DNA from: Gymnopilus junonius
Lineage: Eukaryota; Basidiomycota; Agaricomycetes; Agaricales; Galerinaceae
Length of the DNA: 18,429 nt
Direction of reading: 5' to 3'
Assembly: GCA_015501075.1 (NCBI GenBank)
Contig: JADNYJ010000613.1
Span: 1 to 18,429, forward strand
The stretch's first letter is position 1. Every line of letters starts with the position of its first letter. The notes under the pieces were generated by a model, which was given only the letters and a program-made list of their open reading frames with translations, was not told the DNA's origin and did no database searches. A program made the position numbers and the translations under genes. Shown piece after piece: positions 1 to 10,370 of this stretch.

Positions 1-13
1 TACTGTCGTCCTA

Positions 14-22
14 TGTTTCGGC
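14..22. repeat. Target site duplication, left copy
   Basis: TGTTTCGGC abuts the left TIR and is repeated exactly at 903-911, right after the right TIR. Confidence 0.85.
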
Positions 23-221
23 CAGGCTCCTAAAACCAGCCTCTAGTATCGCTCGCAAGAGCTTCATCTGAGAGCGGGACACATGTGTTTCATCAGAGAG
101 CAAACACGGTCAAATATTTTGATGTACAAACAAAGCTAAGAGCTCAAGCTTGCGATATAGAGGCTGGCATTTTATAGATTCACGTGATCTGCATGGGCAA
201 CCGTCAAGGTTTTTTTTACAG
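23..221 (+). repeat. Left terminal inverted repeat of the Mutator-like element
   Basis: This 199-bp arm begins CAGGCTCCTAAAACC and ends at an 8-T run followed by ACAG. It is itself bounded by inverted 10-mers (CCAGCCTCTA at 36-45 and TAGAGGCTGG at 158-167), so one arm alone could fold into an imperfect hairpin. Confidence 0.9.
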
Positions 222-703
222 CAGGAGGCTGCCGATATTGATGCTCGCATGCTCAGAGGCACGGAGAACATCATCGACTGCAGAGCGACAAGGGAGAGGC
301 ATTATGGGCTGTTAATCCAATAATTCTTTCAAGTATTAAGTTCCTTCCCCTGTATTTATGCAAATTAGGTGTGAGTTTTCTTTAATAATGTGTCTACTGT
401 TACTGTTACCATAATTCTAGTGTGAATGAGCAGGAGAACCATATTTTTGTGTACAATTAGGTGAACCCATTCACTTGCACTCATTACAATAACACCATGG
501 GAAGGTTACCTTGCATGTTTCTCACTTATTCAAGTGGCATAATTGCTAATTGTGCCAATTGTATTTATCTTTAACTGTTTGAACAAACGGCATGGCTAAA
601 TCGACATGAGGAAAGGGGTTTACCTCCTAATTGTAGTGGACAAGGGGGGAAATTCAGCAGTTCCAAATTGGGCATGGTTCTGGTGACACGCCTGCGTGTC
701 ACA

Positions 704-902
704 CTGTAAAAAAAACCTTGACGGTTGCCCACGCAGATCACGTGAATCTATAAAATGCCAGCCTCTATATCGCGAGCTTGAGCTCTTAGCTTTGTTTGTA
801 CATCAAAATATTTGACCGTGTTTGCTCTCTGATGAAACACATGCATCCCGCTCTCAGATGAAGCTCTTGCGAGCGATACTAGAGGCTGGTTTTAGGAGCC
901 TG
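704..902 (-). repeat. Right terminal inverted repeat of the Mutator-like element
   Basis: This is the reverse complement of 23-221 with four substitutions and no indels. It ends in GGAGCCTG, directly followed by the second copy of the 9-bp target duplication (903-911). Confidence 0.9.
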
Positions 903-911
903 TGTTTCGGC
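903..911. repeat. Target site duplication, right copy
   Basis: This is an exact copy of the 9 bp at 14-22. The flanking sequences beyond it differ, as expected for a real duplication. Confidence 0.85.
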
Positions 912-1041
912 AGACTATATTACATTTCATTTCAGGTTTCTCAGTCAATCAATACATACAAATTTCTAATATGAATAATTATTTCTACAATCTTGCGGTG
1001 TACAGCCCTTCTTGTGCCCATCAGCAAAACCGGGGGCATAT

Positions 1042-3079
<2,038 letters not shown>

Positions 3080-3286
3080 GTTGGTATCTGCAGAACAAAT
3101 CGATGATCATTTGTAATTACCCAAGGTCCACTTTATGAGGAAGAGATAGGAGCCAGTCGGCGACTCGGCTGCGGCCTGGAAGCTACCGGCCCGGTTGTGC
3201 GGATAATCGGCTCAACCAACGTTCGACCTAAACCTTTCCCTTGAACTTCCACGACAAATTTTCTTCAAAAGCGAGTATTTTCACAA
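3080..3286. promoter_or_regulatory. Divergent intergenic promoter between GPI1 and the dolichyldiphosphatase gene
   Basis: Only 207 bp separate the two start codons, so both promoters and 5' UTRs must lie here or overlap. The middle is GC-rich (about 3150-3200), and a pyrimidine-rich stretch (about 3234-3275) precedes the plus-strand start. I see no clear TATA box. Shared control is inferred from spacing only. Confidence 0.55.
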
Positions 3287-4223
3287 ATGTACGCAGGCCC
3301 AAGAGCATCTCTTGATCTCACTCACGTACTCTGTGCGTTGATCCGAATTTATCTTCACAGGTTGCTCTAAATAGTGCTCATTTCCTACTGTCTCTAGATG
3401 ATGATTCATCGCATTTCTCTTTGGCACTTGCTCTGGTTACGCTCAGTCCAATCCTCTTGATGGTGCGCAAGACCTCCAGCAATGTATTCTGAGTGATTGA
3501 TGACAACTCAGGCATCGTATGCAGCATTAGCCGTCCAGACGCGCGAGTTTCTTATAATTGTTATGTGGGCAGGCCAATTCCTAGGAGAACTCCTCAATTG
3601 GATCATCAAGCGCGCTATTAAGCAAGAAAGGCCGTTAGGTACCTTCTTTCTTTCTTTGACTATGATAGTGCACAGTGCTGATTATCCCGTAGAGAACATA
3701 GGAAATGGCTACGGTTTTCCATCATCACATAGCCAATATATGGCTTACTTTGCTTCCTTCTTAATGTGCCATCTGTATTTGAGACATCGCTTTGCCTCAA
3801 CAGGATTCGGTTTCCTTGACTTTATGTGGCGAATGACGGTCTACACCGGCCTTCTTGTGTGGACAGGTCTTGTTGCATATTCACGGTAAAGGACTTCCCT
3901 TCATTGCGGGGTTTAAAGTCTGATTAGTTTGTCACAGGCATTACCTTGGTTATCATGATTGGTACCAAATATCATGGGGCCTGGCCATAGGTACTCTGCT
4001 TGGGATTTCCGTGTACGTCGTGGCTGAGGCTATCCCTTCGAGATATCCAACGTCAGCACTTGGTCGAGCCAAAGCCATGTTCCTGGATAACCCTGTCGTG
4101 GTATGGCTGCAACTCCGCGACGGCTGGGCAGTATGGGAAGATGGTGGAAGAGAGGGTGAGTGGCGTCGCTGGAGGAAAGAATGGGAAAAACAAGAGAAGT
4201 CTGAGAAAACAAAAACGTCATGA
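3287..4223 (+). CDS. CWH8: Dolichyldiphosphatase (Cwh8/Cax4/DOLPP1 family)
   Basis: This is a PAP2-superfamily phosphatase of the endoplasmic reticulum membrane. It dephosphorylates dolichyl diphosphate on the lumenal side so the lipid can be reused in protein N-glycosylation. The spliced model has exons 3287-3332, 3398-3462, 3512-3638, 3693-3885 and 3938-4223, with GT-AG introns of 49-65 nt; it gives 238 residues (yeast Cwh8 is 239). The three phosphatase motifs are complete: K70-x6-R77-P78, P89-S-S-H92, and S143-R144-x5-H150. The N-terminus has the family-typical LDLTHVLYDDSS (about residues 9-20). Several hydrophobic segments (about 22-37, 49-69, 95-110, 125-142, 155-172) fit a multi-pass protein. 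The tail after about 215 is charged (Trp/Lys/Glu-rich). The gene appears intact. Confidence 0.92.
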
Positions 4224-4456
4224 TCTTAGCTTCCATTCAAGTCATGCGGACTCATATCTGCACTTCGGGGATAATTTCTCCTTATTGCTGCTCCCTTTAT
4301 TAAGCTCGGCTTCCTCCACACTTCGCGAATCGATTCAAAATGAGTTGTTCCTGCACTGGGATCTCCGGTTATCCTCATCCTCCCCTTCTTCATGCCTTGT
4401 GGGATGTTGTACTGAAAGTAATTACGAAAGGGAATATTTATTCTGAAATCGCGCAT

Positions 4457-4472
4457 CCTGTACATGTACAGG
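4457..4472. repeat. Perfect 16-bp palindrome
   Basis: CCTGTACATGTACAGG reads the same on both strands. It could be a site for a dimeric DNA-binding protein or part of a transcript-end hairpin. No function can be assigned from sequence. Confidence 0.5.
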
Positions 4473-4585
4473 TGTTTCTAATACGTTAATAACAGGCTAA
4501 TGATAAACTTCAAACACTTGTAGAAATTTGAAGTATTTTGAGACTCGAAGGGGACACCTCGATTGGTACTGTGCTGGTGAGACCG

Positions 4586-4605
4586 TTATCTGATAAAGGT
4601 TATCA
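4586..4605. promoter_or_regulatory. Cluster of three GATA-type motifs upstream of PAN6
   Basis: TTATC, TGATAA and TTATCA lie within 20 bp in both orientations, about 123-142 bp upstream of the pantothenate synthetase ATG. Fungal GATA factors bind such motifs (known); their use here is inference. Confidence 0.35.
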
Positions 4606-4727
4606 ACCCCAACAATCTCCCCAACCACCCACGAAAAAAGCAGATTGAAGTTGATCATGACATACGAATGCACCATTCAACTCTTCGTTGCTCGTGATTA
4701 TAGGATTCGGTCAATGTACACTCCGTA

Positions 4728-5995
4728 ATGGCTTCGTTCTTTCTTTTCTCCGTTTTTCGTTCTCTCGGCCCTGCTCGGCATCGCATCGGAAAACTGACGA
4801 GTCAGAACCGCGTTCAGAAAGCTTGGTCCAGCAGAGCGCGTAGCTTCACTTCCACAAGAATCATGGCGTCCAGCTCAACTGCAGAATTACCTCCGTCAAT
4901 AATTCCTATTTTCACAACAGTGAAAGCCTATAGAGAATGGCGGAAGCAAGCTTTCGACGCTGGCAAATCAGTGGGGTACGTGCCGACAATGGGTGCGCTA
5001 CACGAGGGACATCTCTCGCTTGGTACGCTGCATGATGCTCTACTCATGATGATATTGCTGAAGTATAACTTTACTCGACAGTGAGAAGGTCTTTAGCGGA
5101 GAACGATCTAACAGTCGTCTCCATATTCGTAAATCCGGCCCAATTTGCACCTCATGAGGATCTTGCGACATATCCTCGCACCTTGCCAAGGGATCTTAAA
5201 CTCTTAGAAGCCGAGACGAATATTTCTACCTCGGGCACACGGACACCATCTGCAGTTTTCCTGCCGACCGTGTCAGAAATGTACCCTTTGGGTATTGTGC
5301 AAAATGTTTCCGAACAAAAGGGCACTTTTGTTGAAGTCAAAGGTTATGGACATCAGATGGAAGGCACCAGCAGGCCTAATTTCTTCAGGGGAGTCGCTAC
5401 CGTCGTCACAAAATTGTTCAATGTCGTTCAGGTCAGGCGCCTGCCTTTTAGTTTTCAGAAAGGACTTTCTTAGCTCATAATTGCTTCCAATGTTTTGCAG
5501 CCCACTAATGCATACTTCGGACAGAAAGACATCCAACAGGCGTTGCTCCTGAAGCGGTTATGTCGAGATTTACTCATGCCTCACCCGGAACCGGACAATC
5601 TTAAGATCATACCGACCTCCCGAGATCCATCCGACGAACTAGCCCTTTCATCTCGGAATGCCTACCTCACTCCGGAAGGACGAAAAGTTGCACCAACACT
5701 ACGTCGCGCCTTGTTGGCAGCCGAGTCGGCCTGGAAATCAGGCTTACTGAAATGTCAGTGCATCGCAGCTGCCATTGCTGTCGTGGATTCGCAAGTAGCT
5801 CAGTCGACCGGGCCGGACGTCAGTATCAAGCTTGATTATGTCGAAATGAACGATGCAAATACCTTCGATGTACTGGATTCCGAAACGCAAAAAGCCGATA
5901 AGGATCTGGTCATCTTGAGCGGCGCATTGTACGTGGACAAGACACGTCTCATTGACAATATTTTGCTCGGTAATGCCGAAAAAGTTCTGAGCTGA
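4728..5995 (+). CDS. PAN6: Pantothenate synthetase (pantoate-beta-alanine ligase)
   Basis: The enzyme joins pantoate and beta-alanine with ATP to make pantothenate, the vitamin B5 precursor of coenzyme A. The spliced model has exons 4728-5022, 5082-5431 and 5501-5995 (GT-AG introns of 59 and 69 nt) and gives 379 residues. The adenylate-forming HIGH-type motif is at PTMGALHEGH (86-95). VSIFVNPAQF (111-120), AYFGQKDIQQ (219-228) and ELALSSRN (261-268) are the other conserved blocks. Residues 1-45 extend beyond the catalytic domain; they are rich in Arg/Ser, nearly free of acidic residues, and resemble a mitochondrial presequence (ARSFTSTR just before Met46). Met46 (4863) has a strong start context (A at -3, G at +4) and would give a cytosol-type protein. 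Both ATGs are in frame, so dual targeting is possible. The enzyme domain appears intact. Confidence 0.93.
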
Positions 5996-6307
5996 CTTCT
6001 TTTCAAGGATGGAAATCTAGACGCGTCTTTAAGACCGTAACAGAGAATTTAAATTTTATGGTAACAATATATTTCTATCTACGAACAGTCCTTAGATTTA
6101 GTACCTTCCAACTCCAGTAGATAAACCATCTATAGGGTAATACCTCTAATTCCAGAGCCTGAAATGCCAACAGAAAGGCTACAAGTAATCAAAGAATGGC
6201 GGACCCAAGCTAAGTTGACCACTAGTGCGGAGAGAAGTTTTAGAGCAACGCCGAGGGCGCGAATTTCAGGGATGCAACAGGTCGGTCTGGAAATGCATCT
6301 CTGATAG
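5996..6307. other. Convergent 3' intergenic region
   Basis: This 312-bp stretch separates the stop codons of two convergent genes. It is AT-rich just after 6040 and presumably carries both 3' ends. I see no gene or repeat in it. Confidence 0.6.
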
Positions 6308-7600
6308 TTAGGGGACTGCACATGACTCCGATCTTGCAGCCATGGCAGAGGTCAATCGCATTGTAGTTGAAGTTAATGAATCGGCGTGGGTAGTGACTGA
6401 AAATGTCGTCTCTACGACCTCGGTAAGAGTATAACGAGTCGAGCAGGAGGCCGAGTGAGAGGGTGTCACAGTGGCTGTAGGATTCGGTTCAACAATTTCT
6501 GTTACGTGTGCAGGCGGCAACTCGAGGTCTTCTCCGCGTCGTAATAACATGTATAGGTAAGTTACTACCACGAGGAGATTGCACACGATCAGTGCAATGC
6601 CGGACTAGAAGAGCAACACAAACTAGGATCCAGGTAGTAAAAGCAATTGAAAAGGAGACTGGCCTCGAGATAATTGACCTTTCCCCGCAAGACAGATTTT
6701 GCTGGTTCCCAACTCTCCGGAGCAAATTGAAATACCGTGCATGATATAGTGGCGGTGGCCGTAAGGGAACCAGCGGTGAAGCAGATTAAGATGAGTCTGC
6801 GCTGTTTTCTGGGCAATCTGACGCTCCATAACTTATACAGAGGAACGGCTACCAGCAATGCATCAGAGAAGATACTTGCTGGATAAGCGATCAATACACA
6901 ACCTACAAGACTATTAGACATGGGCTCACCAACGATAACCACGACCCGTAAGGCATTTGGCCACTGACACACGGGTACTGTGCTCGAAGCAAGTCGTTTT
7001 GAACAAATGACAGCAGATTGAGTGATAGTGACTAGGCATAAAGTCATTAACAGCAGTGCCAAGCCGACAGCGAAACGGCGTGTTGTGTCTTTTGGGGAAA
7101 AAATCCTTGGAATGGTCAGTGCAAGACTAATGCGGGCCATCCTGTAAAACACTTTTTCAATTACTTCTTGAAATTCAGATCTCGACTGACGACGCACCAA
7201 ACTATAAGAAGAAACAGCATGGTTGATAACCAATATCGAGCAACCAAAGAATTGTAAGTCTGGAGCAAGCTTCCTGAACGCAAGTAAAGTTGTCATGAGA
7301 CCTGGGATTGAGAACTAATGAAGACTATCACATACTAGGACCAGCATAAGCAAGCCACAAGACAGAGATATATGCTGTATCCACCAGCATAGACAGAGAG
7401 GCCATGAAATCATCCCACCACATGCGTCGCGTTCTAGTGCGGTGGTATACCCTGAACACTGTCATGAAGATAGCAATGCCATGCAAGACAGTCAAAACCA
7501 CTGAGAGACATGGATTGGTCAATGAGGAATTGAAATGTTACTGGTTGTAGAAATCACCATCAAGGGCGAGCGTCGTGCCAAAGCTCAGCTTGAGCGTCAT
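6308..7600 (-). CDS. Seven-TM rhodopsin-like/PTH11-type fungal membrane protein
   Basis: The spliced model, read on the minus strand, has exons 7600-7558, 7500-7336, 7273-7198, 7141-6679 and 6604-6308 and gives 347 residues. It matches the large fungal family of rhodopsin-domain integral membrane proteins: TM1 followed by Arg-rich RTRTRRMWWDD (about 35-45), then VWMARISLALTIPRIF, a Cys/Trp loop (CQWP), SDALLVAVPLYKLW, LPRKQRRLIL, and a last helix ALIVCNLLVVVTYLY. The cytoplasmic tail (about 80 residues) is Ser/Thr-rich. Members are thought to act as surface sensors or in secretion of unknown signals; this protein's ligand is unknown. The junction recreating VWMARIS is convincing. The last intron (6605-6678, 74 nt) is the least certain: it restores the final helix but leaves a short TM6-TM7 loop. 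The start at 7600 is chosen because its phase fits the next exon. Confidence 0.8.
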
Positions 7601-8160
7601 TCTAACTAGGCAACCACTGGGTACGCGTCGTACGTGGGCATAGAGCAGGCTGACGAAGTTAAATGTCGTCTTGGGTGATAAAGGAATGGATGGGGAGGAA
7701 GAATGACATTTACGCAACCTAGGAGAAATATACGCCCAGATTGTTTTGCCTTGGCATTTTCTTTACCGTAACTGCGGTCATCCGATACAAGTATTTGAGT
7801 CGCATGGGAAATATTTGACTTTAAATTGCGTACCTCGGATAACTGCCGCCACTACCATTATTTCCGTACAGCGGCGTGCGCCCACATAGACATGGATCCC
7901 CGGGGTTGGTCCCCTGCTCCAACAAATTTCCTACACAACGACGATACAAGTCAAAAAATAGAAAACTGTTTCACCAAGTAAGTCATCTGGATCTTGCTGC
8001 CAGTCAGTACCCTGTGATAATAGCATTTTGTCCGTCATTGAATCGCGGAGCTGCAGACTTCGTTTCCCAAGCACTGAATCTTCAATAGCGACATCCTGAT
8101 ATACTATTGCGTCCGAGGCAAGTCACGTATGCATCCCTTCAGAGGTTGTGAGAATGCCTA
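7601..8160. other. Gene-free upstream region
   Basis: This 560-bp stretch lies upstream of the membrane-protein gene and presumably includes its promoter. Short ORFs here (such as 7876-8088) show no recognisable domain. No repeats or RNA genes were seen. Confidence 0.5.
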
Positions 8161-8374
8161 TCACTGCTGGCACTGAGTAGTGTTTCTTGAGGAAACAGTT
8201 AGGAAACACGTCATATGACTTTTTTTCCACTGTTTTCTTGAGAAACACCGGTCGGCCATACCAAATTAGGCAAGGCCGAACGCGGGTTTTCTGGAGAAAC
8301 ACCTAAAAGAAATCAGGTGACGTGTTTCTTTCATGCTGTTTCCCAAAGAAAACAGAGGTTGGTGCCAGCAGTGA
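8161..8374. mobile_element. Hairpin-rich inverted-repeat element (probable MITE)
   Basis: The ends are perfect 13-bp inverted repeats, TCACTGCTGGCAC (8161-8173) and its complement (8362-8374). The arms continue imperfectly inward, sharing GAAACACGTCA near 8210 with its complement near 8322. Four short palindromes of the form GTTTC-spacer-GAAAC lie inside (8182-8196, 8232-8246, 8286-8300, 8338-8353). There is no coding capacity. I could not define a clean target duplication, so transposon status is inferred from structure. Confidence 0.6.
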
Positions 8375-8684
8375 GAAAGGGTTCTGTTGAGTTCGAAATG
8401 AACGACTCCCGCCAATGTCGGTCTGAGCTTTCCCATGGCCTCGAACTATGCAGCATGCTAAGATTTATTCACTTTCTTCTATATATCTGAACTGCAAATT
8501 TTTTAGCTTACAAAAATTTCAACATTTTCTGCATTACATATTTTACTATAGAAGTAACATAATTACACTTCAGCTGGCCATGAGGAGTCAACCGAAGGTT
8601 GGCAATGAGTGGCCAGCAGTAAACTCACATTTCATGCAAGAGGTACTGGCTGGCAAATGCTGAGACACCCTCTTGGGGGGAGGG
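8375..8684. other. Gene-free flank of the copia element
   Basis: This 310-bp AT-rich stretch has no recognisable coding domain. It ends in a G-rich run (8675-8684) resembling a polypurine tract, which became the insertion target of the copia element. Confidence 0.5.
8680..8684. repeat. Imperfect target site duplication, left copy (GAGGG)
   Basis: It compares with AAGGG at 14094-14098 after the 3' LTR: four of five bases match, in a G-rich context, so this is tentative. Confidence 0.45.
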
Positions 8685-8901
8685 TGTTGGGATAATCAGG
8701 TGATCAGCCAACACGCGACGCGCTTAACGGCGCTTATTTATTCCTTCACATATTAATATTCTTACTCATCCGCCGTAGTACTTTCCAGTATTTAGAAATT
8801 AGTAGAATTATCTAGTGAACATGTACATAGGTATATAGACTGTCCAAAAGACAGTCGAGTATTTTACAATCTCATATAAATTTATTACGCTGCGCTCAAT
8901 A
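8685..8901 (+). repeat. 5' LTR of copia element A
   Basis: The 217-bp LTR runs from TGTTGGGATAA to CTCAATA. The end TCAATA mirrors the start TGTTGG imperfectly. A TATA-like GTATATAG (8831-8838) adjoins a 7-bp-stem hairpin (GACTGTC-CAAAA-GACAGTC, 8838-8856). It carries CA at two sites where the 3' LTR has CpG. Confidence 0.92.
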
Positions 8902-8914
8902 GGTTATGGGCCCC
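8902..8914 (+). other. Primer-binding site complementary to initiator tRNA-Met anticodon arm
   Basis: GGTTATGGGCCCC follows the 5' LTR directly. Drosophila copia has GGTTATGGGCCC at the same place and is primed by a cleaved half of initiator tRNA-Met (established knowledge). The motif contains the complement of the CAU anticodon, not of a tRNA acceptor end. Confidence 0.8.
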
Positions 8915-9639
8915 GGCCGTAACTAATCAAACAAAGAAACAACTCGACTTACTCCGCTAGGCAGCCCCACTCGCTCTCATCCTATTTTTAACTCGTCAAC
9001 ATGCCGGAAGAAGCTTCGTATACATCGGGCTCTTACCGAATGGAATTGCTGAAGGCCGACAATTGGTTACCATGGAAGCGACGTATGCTTGCAGTATTAC
9101 GTGACCTTGGATTGGAGAAATATGTCTTAGAAGACGCTCCAAAATCAGCCAATGGAACAAGCACCTCGGATCAGGTGTCTATACAGGAAAGATGGAATTT
9201 AGGGGACTCGAAGGCCAGGACGCGGATAGAATTGGCATTAGGTGACTCGGAAATGATTCACATCAGTGGCGCCATGACAGCGCGTGACATGTGGAAACAA
9301 CTCACTATGGTTAAGGAATCAAAGGGCCGTTTAGGCATACTTGCCACTCGAAGAGCACTTTACCGTGCCACTGCTGAAGAAGGATTTAATATGGTGGATC
9401 ATGTATCTAATCTACGGAAGCTACAGGAGGAACTACATACTATGGGTAACCTCGTTTCGGATGAAGATTTCGTCATGATCTTGATCACATCACTTCCGGA
9501 ATCTTGGGATAATTATACCTCATCTTATCTCGGATCAAGTGGCAACAAACCGGAGTTGAAATCACATGAGCTAGTCACGATATTATTAGAAGAGGATCGG
9601 CAACGTAAAGGCCAGACCGTGGACATGGCTACTACCCTA

Positions 9640-10370
9640 CAGTGTCTCAAAAAACTGTCCAGATGTTTTGGCTATTCAACTTAATTTAGCTGTAACTTTA
9701 TGTAATCTTGCTCAAATCACATGATTCAACTTGTGTGTTGAAGGTCACATGTCATACTTTTAGATGACATATTGTTTGTATTTGTTTGTTAACTTGTTGA
9801 AAAGTAATCAATTGAACAATTACAGAGTTGCATCCGGACAGTTTTTTTGCAGTCATGTGAGATCAACAAAGTAAGGTTCTGTTTAATTACAAACATGAGT
9901 AAATATATCCAAACCTATTCAAATATGTTCAGCATATATAATGAAGGCTACTCCAACTTATTTCCCCCACTATCCTCACATTACTCTCCCCTTTTTTTAT
10001 CATGCATCCTCTTTCTTCTGAAAAGCGATCTGCTATCATTCACCATCTTCAAAATGGGGACTCAGTTCGCAAAATAGCCTCCAAACTTGGTGTGGGGAAG
10101 TCTACTGTTCAGGAAATACGTGCAGAGATGTCTTCACCTCTGAAAGAAAACCTTGGAGGCCGTCCTTCTAAACTCACTCCTCAGGACCGCCGTCATATTG
10201 TTCGACTTGTTACCACTGGAAAGGCAGATACAGCCACCCAAGTGCGCCGCCACCTTTCCACCATCATCAATACCCCCCTCACTACCCAGACTGTTCAAAA
10301 TGCCCTCAAGAAAGAAGAGTTGGTGGCTAGAGTAAAGGTCAAAAAGCCATTCCTCTCTAAACGGCATATG
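9640..10370 (+). mobile_element. Truncated Tc1/mariner-like element inserted in gag
   Basis: The left end starts CAGTGTCTC after a TA dinucleotide, typical of Tc1/mariner (TA target, CAGTG-type ends). The segment AAAAAACTGTCCAGATG (9649-9665) recurs inverted at 9831-9847 with one mismatch. A transposase N-terminus begins at 10002. The right end lacks the matching inverted repeat: sequence stops at GGCATATG, then TA (10371-10372) and Gag resumes. The TA at both junctions and the in-frame continuity of Gag support an insertion with a TA duplication that lost its 3' part or never had it. Confidence 0.75.
10002..10370 (+). pseudogene. Tc1/mariner-type transposase fragment, N-terminal DNA-binding domain only
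   Basis: The ATG at 10002 opens 123 codons with the bipartite helix-turn-helix region of Tc1-like transposases. The first HTH covers about residues 5-43 (DSVRKIASKLGVGKSTVQEI). Next comes GGRPSKL, an AT-hook-like linker around residues 52-58, and then a second HTH (LTPQDRRHIVRLV to TTQTVQNALKK, about 58-106). It ends at VKKPFLSKRHM, where the family normally continues into the DDE/D catalytic domain. None of the catalytic domain is present, so it cannot transpose. The open frame runs on to 10574, but only by translating Gag nucleocapsid in the wrong frame. Confidence 0.8.

Larger units (their letters stand above)
23..902. mobile_element. Non-autonomous Mutator-like element (MULE/MITE), 880 bp
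   Basis: The element has 199-bp terminal inverted repeats (23-221 and 704-902) that match at 195 of 199 positions, with no gaps. It is flanked by a perfect 9-bp direct repeat, TGTTTCGGC, at 14-22 and 903-911. Long TIRs with a 9-bp target duplication are the hallmark of Mutator-like elements (known family property); hAT elements make 8-bp and Tc1/mariner 2-bp duplications. The interior (222-703) is AT-rich and has no ORF resembling a transposase, so it would depend on an enzyme encoded elsewhere. It sits about 140 bp downstream of the glucose-6-phosphate isomerase stop codon. The four TIR differences fall in three CpG sites, so the insertion is fairly young. Confidence 0.85.
4224..4727. other. 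Intergenic region with pantothenate synthetase promoter
   Basis: This 504-bp stretch holds no credible gene. It contains the 3' end of the upstream gene, a perfect 16-bp palindrome (4457-4472), and a cluster of GATA-type sites (4586-4605) about 125 bp before the next start codon. Confidence 0.6.

Noticed and set aside
4000..4446. Alternative-frame ORF over the 3' end of the dolichyldiphosphatase
   Set aside because: The spliced phosphatase frame through this stretch carries the conserved R-x5-H motif and ends at 4223; the other frame has no recognisable content.
4860..4866. Annotating pantothenate synthetase only from Met46
   Set aside because: The upstream ATG at 4728 is in frame, with an acceptable context and a presequence-like extension, so the longer form was kept and the alternative noted.
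7876..8088. Small 70-codon ORF upstream of the membrane-protein gene
   Set aside because: No motif, no splice support and no start context of note; its length is expected by chance.
8448..8663. Remnant of another copia pol 3' end before element A
   Set aside because: The G-rich end resembles a polypurine tract, but no RNase H motif (such as the ARTKHID or ADIFTK blocks) appears upstream in any frame.
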